A DNA stretch of 64,000 bases, taken from contig WGMP01000031.1 in assembly GCA_016124975.1 (NCBI GenBank), forward strand, positions 1-64,000. The letters are read 5' to 3'. The DNA is from Phycisphaera sp. (GTDB taxonomy: Bacteria > Planctomycetota > Phycisphaerae > Phycisphaerales > SM1A02). Under the pieces are notes generated by a model that worked only from the letters and a program-made list of their open reading frames with translations, was not told the DNA's origin and made no database searches. A program made the translations under genes and the position numbers. The stretch's first letter is position 1. Each line of letters starts with the position of its first letter. Shown piece by piece: positions 43,557-51,996 of the stretch.

Positions 43557-45017
43557 TCAGTCCTTCCCGAGCGCCCCGCTCGCGTCGCGCTTCAGCTGGC
43601 GCCCCGCGCGGTCGATGGCGATCTGCTCGCTGTTCGGCGCGAAGAACGAGCCAGACCCTTCGGCCGCCTGCTGCGCGCGCTTGCGGTTGATCTCGGCGTT
43701 GCGGCGCGACTGCATGATCTCGCCCGAGCTTGTGAGCCGCAGCGAGATCATGCCAAGCGAATTCGGGCCCGCGTAGATCTCGGATTGCGGGTTCTCGAGC
43801 ACCTCGCGCACGGCGTCAAGCCAGAGCTGGCGGACGACCTGCGAGCCCGGCTCGCGGAAGCTCGGCCAGAGGCCTTCGAGGCGGCGAAGTTCGCGCTCGA
43901 GTTCCGCGCGCAGCGCGGCCTCCGAAGCCTTCGCACGCGCGACGATCGCGGCCACCTCGCCGCCGACATCGTCCGCCTCCATGCGCTTGCCGAGTTCGAT
44001 GAGCGTGCTCTCCGCGTCCTCGGTGCGGTTGGCGCCGAGCTCCTCCTCATAGCGGCGGATCAGGGCGAGCAGCTCCTCATGGACATCCCCGCCCGCGACC
44101 TGCGTCAGCGAGGTCCTCGCCTCGCCGCTCGCCTTCTCGACGATCGCCTTCCCGTTCTCGCGCGCCGTCTGGACATCGCGGTAGCGGTTCTGGATCGCAA
44201 GCGGCGCCATGCGACGACGGGCGGACACGCCCGCGAGCTCGATGCCGACATCGAGCCTGTCGAGCGTCCGCTGCGCGCGCTCTGCGATCGCAGGCCCGAG
44301 CAGGTCGCGCGTCGTGTCGATGATCTCGGCAAGCGTCAGCGTGCTCGCGGCCTCGACCGCGGCCTGGCGCACGGCGGCGCGCACGATCACCTCGGCGTTG
44401 CGCGGATCGGTGGCGCGGAGAAGCCGCACGGCGTCGACCACGTCGTAGCTGAACTCGAGTTCGGCGTGGGCGATGTCGCCCTCGACGGTCAAGAGCGACC
44501 CGTCTCCGATGCCGACGGGCCCGGGCTTGAGGCCGAAGTCGGCCGCAGCCGTATCGATCTGCTCCTCAAGCGTCTTCTCGCGCTGATCGCCCTGGTTGCG
44601 CCGGCGCGGCCAGAAGTCGTCGGACATGACCACGGTCTTCCGGCTCTGCTCGAACACGACGAGGTCGCCGATCGGGTACGGCCAGAACGGCTGCAGGCCC
44701 GGCGTCAACTGTTCCTCTCCCTCGGCTCCTGCGATGGCACCGAAGAGGGTCTTCACGCCCGTATCGCCTTCCTTCACAGAGCGGAAGCCCGAGACGAGGA
44801 ACACCGCCACGAGCGCGACGATGCCGAGCTGGAGAATGCGGTACGAGAGCTTGAGCGCGTCGCCGAGCGAGCTCGTCGCGGGGTCGAGCGCCTCGCGCAG
44901 CGACTCCTCGCCGCCTGAGCCCACGTCGAAGCGGGCGCTGGCGGCGCGGCGCGGCGCCTCCTGCGGGAATCCAGCCTGTTCGTCGCGAGGCGACGGAGCG
45001 TTTGGATCGGCGCTCAT
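43557..45017 (-). CDS. SPFH-domain protein (HflK-like, divergent)
   Basis: A 486-residue protein with an acidic N-terminus, a membrane helix (residues about 61-79, LQLGIVALVAVFLVSGF), and an SPFH/prohibitin-type domain. GLQPFWPYPIGDLVVFEQ resembles the HflK signature. A helical region with coiled-coil character follows (about 230-420). SPFH proteins form ring-like membrane scaffolds that restrain proteases such as FtsH. It overlaps the preceding HflC-like gene (ATGA), so the pair is coupled. The normal HflK is shorter and better conserved. Confidence 0.8.
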   Translation of the reverse strand: MSADPNAPSPRDEQAGFPQEAPRRAASARFDVGSGGEESLREALDPATSSLGDALKLSYRILQLGIVALVAVFLVSGFRSVKEGDTGVKTLFGAIAGAEGEEQLTPGLQPFWPYPIGDLVVFEQSRKTVVMSDDFWPRRRNQGDQREKTLEEQIDTAAADFGLKPGPVGIGDGSLLTVEGDIAHAELEFSYDVVDAVRLLRATDPRNAEVIVRAAVRQAAVEAASTLTLAEIIDTTRDLLGPAIAERAQRTLDRLDVGIELAGVSARRRMAPLAIQNRYRDVQTARENGKAIVEKASGEARTSLTQVAGGDVHEELLALIRRYEEELGANRTEDAESTLIELGKRMEADDVGGEVAAIVARAKASEAALRAELERELRRLEGLWPSFREPGSQVVRQLWLDAVREVLENPQSEIYAGPNSLGMISLRLTSSGEIMQSRRNAEINRKRAQQAAEGSGSFFAPNSEQIAIDRAGRQLKRDASGALGKD

Positions 45018-45991
45018 CGGCCGCCCTCCTCCGTGGCGCCCTCGGCCGCGCCCGCGGAAACCGTCGACTTGGCGGCGGCCTCCTCGGCGGGCTGCGGAAC
45101 GCCGCGCGCGTCGACCGCGGCGCCGAAGTCAAGGAGATGGAACGGCGCGCGCGTGGTGTCGCCGATGAAGGTGGTCGATCCGCGCAGGCCCGCCCGCATC
45201 GCGTCGAGCCATGCGAGGAAGGTCGCGAGCTCCGAGTACTGCTTCATGCGCTCGTAGTAGGCGGTCGCCTCCTCGCTGCCGCGGCCCTCGATGCGCGATG
45301 CCCACTGGTTCGCGAAGGCGACGATGGTGTCCGACTGGCTCTTGGCCTGGCTGCGGAGCGCCTCCGCGGCCGAGTTGGCCTTGGCGTTCTCGAGCTTGGC
45401 GAGCGTGTTCTGGACCTCGCTCATGCGCGAGAGGACACTGACGGTCGTCTTCTGCGGGAGCACGATCTGCGAGAGACCGACCGCGACGGGCTCGACGCCC
45501 ACCTTCTGGGCACCCGCGACGCCCGCGAGGATCGCCTTCTCCGCGTCCTCGAGCTTGGCCTTCGGGCCGACGAGATCCTCGAAGCGGAATCCGCCGACCG
45601 CCTTCACGGCGCCTGCGAGCGTCTGCTCGAGATCGGAGTTCGCGCTCTCGAGCGAACCTCCGTAGCTCACGAAGAAGTCCTGCGCCTCCTTGTCCGAGTC
45701 CTTCACCTTCCAGAAGAGGTAGGCGCGCACGACGACCTGCAGGCCGTCGCTTGTCTGGACGGTCTGCAGCGGACTCTCAGCGAACTGAAGGCGGCGGTCG
45801 ATCTTCGTGACCGAGTCGATGAAGAACGGGAACTTGAAGTGAAGTCCCGCCTCGCGCTCGACGCCCGCGGGGACGCCGAAGCGCGTGCGGATCGCAAACT
45901 CGTGGAAGTTGACCGTGTAGGTCGTGCTGTAGAGGACAAGCACGAGGACGATCGCGATTCCGAGGGCAAAGGCTGATGTACGCTTGTTCAT
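45014..45991 (-). CDS. SPFH-domain protein (HflC-like)
   Basis: A 325-residue protein with an N-terminal membrane helix (MNKRTSAFALGIAIVLVLVL) and SPFH domain: TVNFHEFAIRTRFG, GLHFKFPFFIDSVTKIDRR and VRAYLFWKVKD follow the HflC pattern. The C-terminal half has an Ala/Gln-rich helix (about 190-260). The start is preceded by GGAAG. It is the most typical of three SPFH genes in a row; HflK/HflC together regulate FtsH and shape membrane domains. FtsH itself is not in the window. Confidence 0.88.
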   Translation of the reverse strand: MNKRTSAFALGIAIVLVLVLYSTTYTVNFHEFAIRTRFGVPAGVEREAGLHFKFPFFIDSVTKIDRRLQFAESPLQTVQTSDGLQVVVRAYLFWKVKDSDKEAQDFFVSYGGSLESANSDLEQTLAGAVKAVGGFRFEDLVGPKAKLEDAEKAILAGVAGAQKVGVEPVAVGLSQIVLPQKTTVSVLSRMSEVQNTLAKLENAKANSAAEALRSQAKSQSDTIVAFANQWASRIEGRGSEEATAYYERMKQYSELATFLAWLDAMRAGLRGSTTFIGDTTRAPFHLLDFGAAVDARGVPQPAEEAAAKSTVSAGAAEGATEEGGR

Positions 45992-46074
45992 GGCTATCTT
46001 CCGTCTGTCGGCGCGTTGCCGGTTCGTGTCGTTGGTTCGGTGTTCCCGATCGATCCTCGCGAACGCCCCCGCGT

Positions 46075-48297
46075 TCACTCTTCCTTGGTCTCGAGGTAGT
46101 CGCCGATGTTGAGGCCCGTCGTCGGCTCCTGCATCTCGATGTCGACGCTGATGCGCTCGTTGTCGGGAAGCAGGATGTACTTGACGCGCACGAGCGAAAG
46201 GGCCTCGCCGAGCGCCTGCATGGTCTTTCGGGTCCTGTAGAGCTCGGGGTCGACGTTCCACGCGGCGCTCTGCCCAAGCACCTCCTGCGCGATCGTCTGC
46301 GCGTCCATGAGCGTGTTCCAGCGGTTGGCGCGGGCGCCCGAGATCACGCTCGCGACCTGCGCGCGCGACTCGATGACCATCTGCTCGAGACGGGCCTGCA
46401 GCGCAGCGACGCGGCCGGCGAGCTCGGCATCGGACTCGGCGCCGCCCTTAGCGGAGAGCTCGCGCTCGAGCGCGGACAGCTCGCCGATGCCGCGCACGAT
46501 CTCCTCGGCGCGCACGGGGTCGCCCACGAGCATGCTGAGCGCGGTCGACACCGTGCTCTGCTCGGCCTCGAGCTGGCGACGGCTGTTCTGGCGTGCGATC
46601 GAGAGTTCCTCGAACTTGCCGCCCTCCGTCCCGGGCGGGCGGAGCCTCGGCACGCTGACGCCGACGACCTCGACGCCGCACTCGGCTGCGTCGAAGGCGG
46701 CCTGGATGCGGCGCGCGAGCACGTCGACGAAGGGCGCGTCGACGGGCGGCGACAGCACCTCGTCGAGCGAACGCGTGCTCATCACGCGGGTGACCTCGCG
46801 CATGGCGATCGCCTTCAGCGCGCGCTCGCGCATGTCGCTCTGATCGCGGCGCGAACGAGCGTCGTTCGAGAAGCCGAGATAGCGCGGAAGCGCACCGTCG
46901 CGCACGCGGTACTGGAGCACGATGTCGGCCTCGACGAGGGCGAACTGGTCGGTCGCCTGCTGCTCCGCGGCACTCGCACCGAGCATCGAGCCGAGCGCAC
47001 GCGGCGCCTCCGACAGGAGACTCGAGGAAGAGGAGGAGGAGGAACCCACCGCCGAACGCGCGCTGGCTCCGACGAGGAACAGGTTCGTGTTCGTGCTGAC
47101 CTCGATGTTCTCGCCGCCCCAGACCACGACATCGTCCTTGGTCACGGGCGTGACGACGCCGAGCGGCAGGTCGCGCACCCTGTTCACATCCTCGACGATG
47201 GCCTCGTCGATCGGCCACGGCATCTTGGCCATCGGGCCGCCCTGGTAGACATCGCCGACGACCTTGCCGAAGCGCAGGCGCAGCGCCTGCTCCTGCGGCT
47301 GCACGACCACAAGCGTCGTGAGCGCGAGGACGACCACGGCACCGACGCTGAGGAGGCGCACGAAGTTCCGCAGCAGGAGCTGATAGCCCCAGGAGCTCGT
47401 GATGTCGAAGCCGAACTGGTAGTTCACGGCCTCGTTGATCGAGCGCACGATCGAGTCGGGCGCGGCGAGCAGGCTGAGGATGCGCGAATCGAACGCAGGA
47501 CGAGGCACCTCGCCCGGGCGGCGCGGGCGGTAGAGGTTGAGCAGGAAGTTGAGGACGGTCTCGGCCGCGACCGCGATCATGAAGACCGCGAGGCCCCACG
47601 CGACGCCGCGCAGCACCGTGTCGGTCTTGGCGGGGTCTTCCTCGAGCATGCGGAAGACCGTGCCGACGCCGATCGCAGCCGCCACGAGCGCGTTGCCGAC
47701 CATGACCGCAGCACCGCCGCGCAGGTTCGCCCACGCCTTCTGAAGCGCCATGCCCGCGACGAAGCGCGAGAAGATGAAGCACACGAGCGCCGCGCCGAAC
47801 GCGACCGCGAGCTGCCAGCCAGGATGCGCCGTGACGGTGAAGTCGCCGTAGTCGGTTCCCGAGCGCTGGATCACGCCGAACCACCAGATCACGCCCCACG
47901 CGAACCCGACGAGCAGCGCCGCATAGGCGAGGCTCATCACGGGCATCAGCACGGAATGCATGAGCTCGAGCCGACGCCGCGCCACGCGCGCCTCGTCGGT
48001 GGCGAAGAGCCTGCCCTCATCGTCGACGCGCGGCCCCGCCTCGAACTCAAGCGCCTCGAGGCGCTCGAGCCTGTGCTGGTGGAACAGCAGCACGAGTCCG
48101 AGCCAGACGATGGTGCCCGCGAAGGCCCAGCTCGAGGCGATGACCGTGGCGGAGTCGCTCAGCGACGCGCCGTCGGCGCCCGCAGGCCCCGTCGTCTTGC
48201 CGAAGACGAGCAAGAGCAACGCGATCGCGATCTGGACGAAGAGCCCTGCGGCGGCGACGCCCGTGGCCCTCTGGTAGGCATGGTGATCGATGCGCAT
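46075..48297 (-). CDS. SPFH-domain protein fused to about seven membrane helices
   Basis: A 740-residue protein. The N-terminal 330 residues hold about seven hydrophobic segments (for example 10-33, 49-72, 112-142, 158-183, 226-253 and 307-333), which ordinary HflK lacks. The SPFH domain follows the last helix (VVQPQEQALRLRFGKVVGDV, PWPIDEAIVEDVNRVRDLPLG), interrupted by a Ser-rich insert (eight Ser near 445), and ends in coiled-coil and a tail EERISVDIEMQEP-like region. The PWPI and RDLPLG motifs match HflK. It is the first gene of the three-SPFH run, 83 nt before the HflC-like gene. An HflK-type core with added transmembrane domain suggests a lineage-specific scaffold. Confidence 0.85.
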   Translation of the reverse strand: MRIDHHAYQRATGVAAAGLFVQIAIALLLLVFGKTTGPAGADGASLSDSATVIASSWAFAGTIVWLGLVLLFHQHRLERLEALEFEAGPRVDDEGRLFATDEARVARRRLELMHSVLMPVMSLAYAALLVGFAWGVIWWFGVIQRSGTDYGDFTVTAHPGWQLAVAFGAALVCFIFSRFVAGMALQKAWANLRGGAAVMVGNALVAAAIGVGTVFRMLEEDPAKTDTVLRGVAWGLAVFMIAVAAETVLNFLLNLYRPRRPGEVPRPAFDSRILSLLAAPDSIVRSINEAVNYQFGFDITSSWGYQLLLRNFVRLLSVGAVVVLALTTLVVVQPQEQALRLRFGKVVGDVYQGGPMAKMPWPIDEAIVEDVNRVRDLPLGVVTPVTKDDVVVWGGENIEVSTNTNLFLVGASARSAVGSSSSSSSSLLSEAPRALGSMLGASAAEQQATDQFALVEADIVLQYRVRDGALPRYLGFSNDARSRRDQSDMRERALKAIAMREVTRVMSTRSLDEVLSPPVDAPFVDVLARRIQAAFDAAECGVEVVGVSVPRLRPPGTEGGKFEELSIARQNSRRQLEAEQSTVSTALSMLVGDPVRAEEIVRGIGELSALERELSAKGGAESDAELAGRVAALQARLEQMVIESRAQVASVISGARANRWNTLMDAQTIAQEVLGQSAAWNVDPELYRTRKTMQALGEALSLVRVKYILLPDNERISVDIEMQEPTTGLNIGDYLETKEE

Positions 48298-48661
48298 CGG
48301 TGAAGCGTTTGCAAACGGACTCGATCAAACCCGGCTGCTCGCCGACGGCACGCTGGACGGCCATCGACACCGGGCGTAAGAAATGACCCGTCCAAGAGAA
48401 CCCTCACAGCCCTGGACGGGCGCGGTACTGTAAGGTACCGACGCGATCCGTGCCGAAGTTCGAACATCTTTCGAACAGAACGCGTTGGATCGGCCGTTCA
48501 TCTCATTTCCGCGTGCGCACCGCAGGACGCGCCCTTCGCCCCCAGACGAGGCCGCCCGCGCGCATCGGGCTCGTCGGGCCGCGGGTCCGGCCCGCCCGCG
48601 CCCTCGGGCGGCGGCCAAAGCGCCAGACCTCAGCCTGCACGCCCATCGGGCGGAGCCAACC
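48298..48661. other. Divergent intergenic region with inverted repeats
   Basis: This 364-base gap separates the SPFH operon from the plus-strand permease and holds no convincing gene. It contains a perfect palindrome CGTTTGCAAACG at 48306-48317, an inverted repeat CCCGTCCA / TGGACGGG (48387-48394 and 48413-48420), and two direct copies of TTCGAACA (48459-48466 and 48470-48477). The right part is very GC-rich and could form hairpins. Confidence 0.6.
48306..48317. promoter_or_regulatory. 12-bp palindrome before the SPFH operon
   Basis: CGTTTGCAAACG lies 8 nt upstream of the ATG at 48297 on the minus strand. The form is similar to operators of LacI-type regulators, but no such regulator is in the window. 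Confidence 0.35.
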
Positions 48662-49693
48662 ATGCCGTTCCTCGAGCAGCTCTTCGCCATCACCCGCAAC
48701 ACCTTCCTCGAGTCGATCCGCCAGCCGATCGTCCTGGTCGTCGCCGCGGCCGCGACGCTGATGATCGTGATGTGCAATCCATTCAGCGCGTGGACCATGC
48801 GCGACGACCAGCGCATGTTCATCGACCTCGGGCTCGCGACGGTCTTCCTGGCGACGGCCATCCTGGCCGCGTTCATCTCGACGAATGTCCTTGCGCGCGA
48901 GATCGAGAACCGCACGGTGCTGACCGTGGTGTCGAAGCCCGTGTCGCGGCCGGTGTTCATCGTCGGAAAGTACGCGGGCGTCTCGCTCGCCATGCTCCTC
49001 GCGCTCGCGGCGCTCGGGCTCGTCTACATGCTCGTCGAGATGCACGGCACCCTGCAGACCGCGCGCGACCCGCTGCACATGCCCGTGATCCTCTTCGGCG
49101 GCGGCGCGCTGATCGCGGCCGTCCTCGCGGGCGTCTGGATGAACTACTTCTACGGCCGCAGCTTCGCGTCGTGGACGATGTCGCTCGCGGTGCCCTTCCT
49201 CGGGCTCGCCTACCTCCTCGCGCTCTTCTTCGACGCAGAGTGGAACTCCGTGCCGCTCTCGAGGCAGTTCGAGGGCGAGATGTGGAAGGCGCTCCTCCTG
49301 ATGGGGCTCGCGACGCTCGTCCTGAACGCGGTCGCCATCGCGGCCAGCACCCGCCTCGGGCAGGTGCTCACGCTCACGGTGGTCGTCGGCGTCTTCTTCC
49401 TCGGGCTCCTCTCCGACTGGATGCTGGGCTCGCGCCTCGCGGAGGCCGCCAAGGAAGGCGCCGTGATGAACGAGTCGCTCCTCGCGGCCGACGGCCCCAT
49501 CGCCCACGCGTTCTTCTCCGTCTGCCGTGCCGCGCTCCCCAACTTCCAGGTCTTCTGGCTGTCCGATGCGCTCACGCAGAAGAAGTCGATCCCGTTCGAG
49601 TACATCGCCTACGCGGTGCCCTACTCGCTCGCGCTGGTCGCGGCGCTGCTGGCGCTCGCGACGATCTTGTTCCAGCGCCGCGAAGTGGGCTGA
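48662..49693 (+). CDS. ABC-2 type permease (KPVSR family)
   Basis: A 343-residue inner-membrane protein with about six helices (near 16-40, 58-80, 102-125, 145-170, 190-215, 305-330). The cytoplasmic loop EIENRTVLTVVSKPVSRPVFIVGKYAGV is closely similar to the loop in the permease at 40074, so both are ABC-2-type export permeases. It is transcribed away from the SPFH run. GCGGAG precedes the ATG. No ATPase is adjacent, so it may borrow the one at 42125. Confidence 0.8.
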   Translation: MPFLEQLFAITRNTFLESIRQPIVLVVAAAATLMIVMCNPFSAWTMRDDQRMFIDLGLATVFLATAILAAFISTNVLAREIENRTVLTVVSKPVSRPVFIVGKYAGVSLAMLLALAALGLVYMLVEMHGTLQTARDPLHMPVILFGGGALIAAVLAGVWMNYFYGRSFASWTMSLAVPFLGLAYLLALFFDAEWNSVPLSRQFEGEMWKALLLMGLATLVLNAVAIAASTRLGQVLTLTVVVGVFFLGLLSDWMLGSRLAEAAKEGAVMNESLLAADGPIAHAFFSVCRAALPNFQVFWLSDALTQKKSIPFEYIAYAVPYSLALVAALLALATILFQRREVG

Positions 49694-49711
49694 GGACCGC
49701 ACGCCACGCCG

Positions 49712-50377
49712 TCACGCAACGGGCGCGCTCGACTTCCACGACTCCACGTCGGCGCGCACATGGCCGCGCGTCAGGACGAAGAGCATGGCGATCGGCCAGA
49801 CCGAGAAGACGAGCGTGAAGACGACCAGCATGCGGATCGCGCTCGCCTCCGCGTCCTCGCGGTCAGGGATGGGTGGGATCGCGTTCGCGGGAATGTCGGG
49901 ACGCGCCTGCATCTGCTCGCGCATCAGGACGGCGCTCTCGATCTGATAGTCGACGTTCGGACGGAGCGTGGCGAGCCCAAGCCCGAGCCCGACGACGACC
50001 ATCACGAGCCGAGCCACAGCCCAAGCGCCCACGAGCCTTGCGCCGAGCGCCTTCCGCTGCGTGAGCATCAGCGACCCGATGATGAGCAGTACCCCGAGGA
50101 CGAAGAGCACGGAGGCCTGCGCGAAGCCCGCCCACTTCATCGCGGCGGGCATCGGCGGCATCTCGAAGCCGCTCATGCTCACGAGCTGCTCGGAGAAGAG
50201 CGATCCGATCGCGCCGAAGCCCTGCAGGCACATCCCGAACAGCCCGTACACCGCGGAAAGCACTCCGAAGATCACGGGCCAGCGCGACTGCCGCGCTGCG
50301 CGGTCGTCGGGATAGGCCGCATAGGGGTCGGCTGGGGCGGACTGCATCTGTCCGGAAGCGGGTGCCTCGTCGTTCAT
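49712..50377 (-). CDS. Four-helix membrane protein, hypothetical
   Basis: A 221-residue protein with an acidic N-terminus and four probable membrane helices (about 34-58, 87-106, 117-140, 184-206). I do not recognise the family. The hydrophilic loop between helices 3 and 4 has MQARPDIPANAIPPIPDREDAE. ATG 50377 is preceded by CATGAT at a 6-nt distance. It converges on the permease at 48662 with an 18-nt gap. Confidence 0.65.
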   Translation of the reverse strand: MNDEAPASGQMQSAPADPYAAYPDDRAARQSRWPVIFGVLSAVYGLFGMCLQGFGAIGSLFSEQLVSMSGFEMPPMPAAMKWAGFAQASVLFVLGVLLIIGSLMLTQRKALGARLVGAWAVARLVMVVVGLGLGLATLRPNVDYQIESAVLMREQMQARPDIPANAIPPIPDREDAEASAIRMLVVFTLVFSVWPIAMLFVLTRGHVRADVESWKSSAPVA

Positions 50378-50403
50378 CGCCGCATCATGGCCACGGCGCG
50401 TCG

Positions 50404-50436
50404 AAAAAGAAAGCCGCCCCCGGTGTCGGGGGCGGC
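50404..50436 (-). terminator. Intrinsic terminator after the ClpP-class gene
   Basis: On the minus strand a perfect 10-bp GC stem (arms 50427-50436 and 50413-50422) with an ACAC loop is followed by TTTCTTTTTC. Confidence 0.92.
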
Positions 50437-50473
50437 CTGGATGCATCTTGGTGCGGTCGTCGGGTGCGGTCGC

Positions 50474-51793
50474 TCAGCGCGTCGCCTTGCGCATCCGCGC
50501 CACCTCGCGCTTGAGGCGCTCGAGCTCCTCCTCAAGGATCTTCTTGTCGGGCGGCAGGTTCGGCGCCTCGTACACCATCACGGGGTAGCAGCGGTCATAC
50601 CACTTGAGGATCTCGGTGATGGCGCGGATCTGGTTGCCGGCCCGCACGATCGGATCGGAACCCGCGGGGTTCTGGTAGTCGTTCATGAGGAGCGGCTTGG
50701 CGGCCATCGCCTCCTTGATCGTGCGCTGCCACCGCGCGTGCAGTCGGCGCCCCTCGTCGCTCGCTTCGCGCCACTCCTTCAGCTGGAGCAGCTTGGCAAG
50801 TTCCTCGACCGTGTCGGCCGTGCCGTCAGAGAACTTGGAGTGCTCCGCGTTCTCCGCGTTGAGCGTCAGGTTCTCAGTCGCGTCGGACAGGTCGTACTTG
50901 CCCTCCATGGTCGAGTACCAGGTGATGTTGCCGTTCTCATCGCGGTCGTAGCTGCACTCGATCGGATTCGTCACCATCGCCTGACCGACGACCGCGGGGC
51001 GTCCGCCCATGCGGCACACTTCGCCGACCTTCTCGAGCCATGCGGCGAGCTCTGCGCCTTGGATCGACTGGGTGCCGGCAAACATGGTGATGGCACCGAG
51101 CGCACCGACGCGCATGAAGTAGATCTCGTCGCAGTGGAGCGCGGTGAACGCGCCCGCGGAGATCGCCTTCTTGATCCACGCGACCACGCGGTGGCGCTTT
51201 TTCAGATCCTTGATCGTCTCGTGGATCTTGTCGCCCTCGATCACGAGGCCGCCGGGCGAGTCGATGAGGAGGACAATGATCTGGCCGGGGCCGTACTTGT
51301 CTGCGTACTTGCCGATCTCCTCGATCTCGTCGTGGCGGGCGCCGATGCCGACGGTGCCCTCCCACGGGAGGACGATGATGTTCGGAACCTTCTTGTCCTC
51401 GGCCGTGGCGGCGCTCGCGCCACCCGCAGCCGTGGAACCCGTGGCGGCGCCCGCACCAGGCGCCGTCGCACCGGCGGCGGCCGTCTTGGCGTCGATCGTC
51501 TCGAGCTTCTTCAGGTCGAAGTTCACGATCGTGCGGCGGACGGCGCGTCCACCCTCATCGATCTCGATCACGATGAGCGACTTGTCGATGCGCACCACCG
51601 TGCCTTCGATGGTCACCTCGCGGTTGCCCTGCGTGTAGGTCGCGCGGACCTGCGCGCCTACCTCGCCGCGCCACACGGCGCCGTTCGGCAGCTTCACATC
51701 GGCTGCGAAGGCGGGAAGTGAAGCACCGAAGGCAAGCGCGAGCGCAAGGGTCGCGCTGGCCGCGGTTCGGACGAGCGATCGTGTCTTGTTCAT
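50474..51793 (-). CDS. Secreted ClpP-class serine protease (NfeD/SppA-like), active-site intact
   Basis: A 439-residue exported protein. The signal peptide ends near residue 31. A small beta domain (about 34-100) is followed by an Ala/Gly linker and a ClpP-fold domain (about 138-280). The oxyanion-type motif IDSPGG is at 177-182, the putative nucleophile Ser212 is in ISAGAF, and Lys255 in AWLEKVGE is a candidate base, the arrangement in NfeD/SppA-type Ser-Lys proteases. A helical C-terminal part shares SDGTADT and other lines with the next gene. GGAG lies upstream of ATG 51793. Periplasmic proteolysis of membrane proteins is the likely role; specificity unknown. Confidence 0.8.
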   Translation of the reverse strand: MNKTRSLVRTAASATLALALAFGASLPAFAADVKLPNGAVWRGEVGAQVRATYTQGNREVTIEGTVVRIDKSLIVIEIDEGGRAVRRTIVNFDLKKLETIDAKTAAAGATAPGAGAATGSTAAGGASAATAEDKKVPNIIVLPWEGTVGIGARHDEIEEIGKYADKYGPGQIIVLLIDSPGGLVIEGDKIHETIKDLKKRHRVVAWIKKAISAGAFTALHCDEIYFMRVGALGAITMFAGTQSIQGAELAAWLEKVGEVCRMGGRPAVVGQAMVTNPIECSYDRDENGNITWYSTMEGKYDLSDATENLTLNAENAEHSKFSDGTADTVEELAKLLQLKEWREASDEGRRLHARWQRTIKEAMAAKPLLMNDYQNPAGSDPIVRAGNQIRAITEILKWYDRCYPVMVYEAPNLPPDKKILEEELERLKREVARMRKATR

Positions 51794-51866
51794 GGTTCGA
51801 ACTCCGTCTCGGTCAGTCAGGTCTTGGCCATCGCCTCGCGAAGCCTCGACCACATGTCGTGCACGC

Positions 51867-51951
51867 AATCCTGGTGGGCTTTCAATCCTGGTGGGCTTCC
51901 AATCCTGGTGGGCTTCCAATCCTGGTGGGCTTCCAATCCTGGTGGGCTTCG
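51867..51951. repeat. 17-bp tandem repeat, five units
   Basis: Unit AATCCTGGTGGGCTTCC starts at 51867, 51884, 51901, 51918 and 51935; the first and last have one mismatch. The array lies between the start of the intact ClpP-class gene (51793) and the stop of its paralogue (51997). Confidence 0.93.
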
Positions 51952-51996
51952 GACGCCGCCCGTGCGGTGCGGCTTCCCTCAGCTCGCGCGGGCCTC

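Noticed and set aside
48459-48477. LexA-type SOS box at TTCGAACA repeats
   Set aside because: The two units are direct repeats and do not form the inverted GAAC-GTTC arrangement; the flanking genes are not DNA-repair genes.
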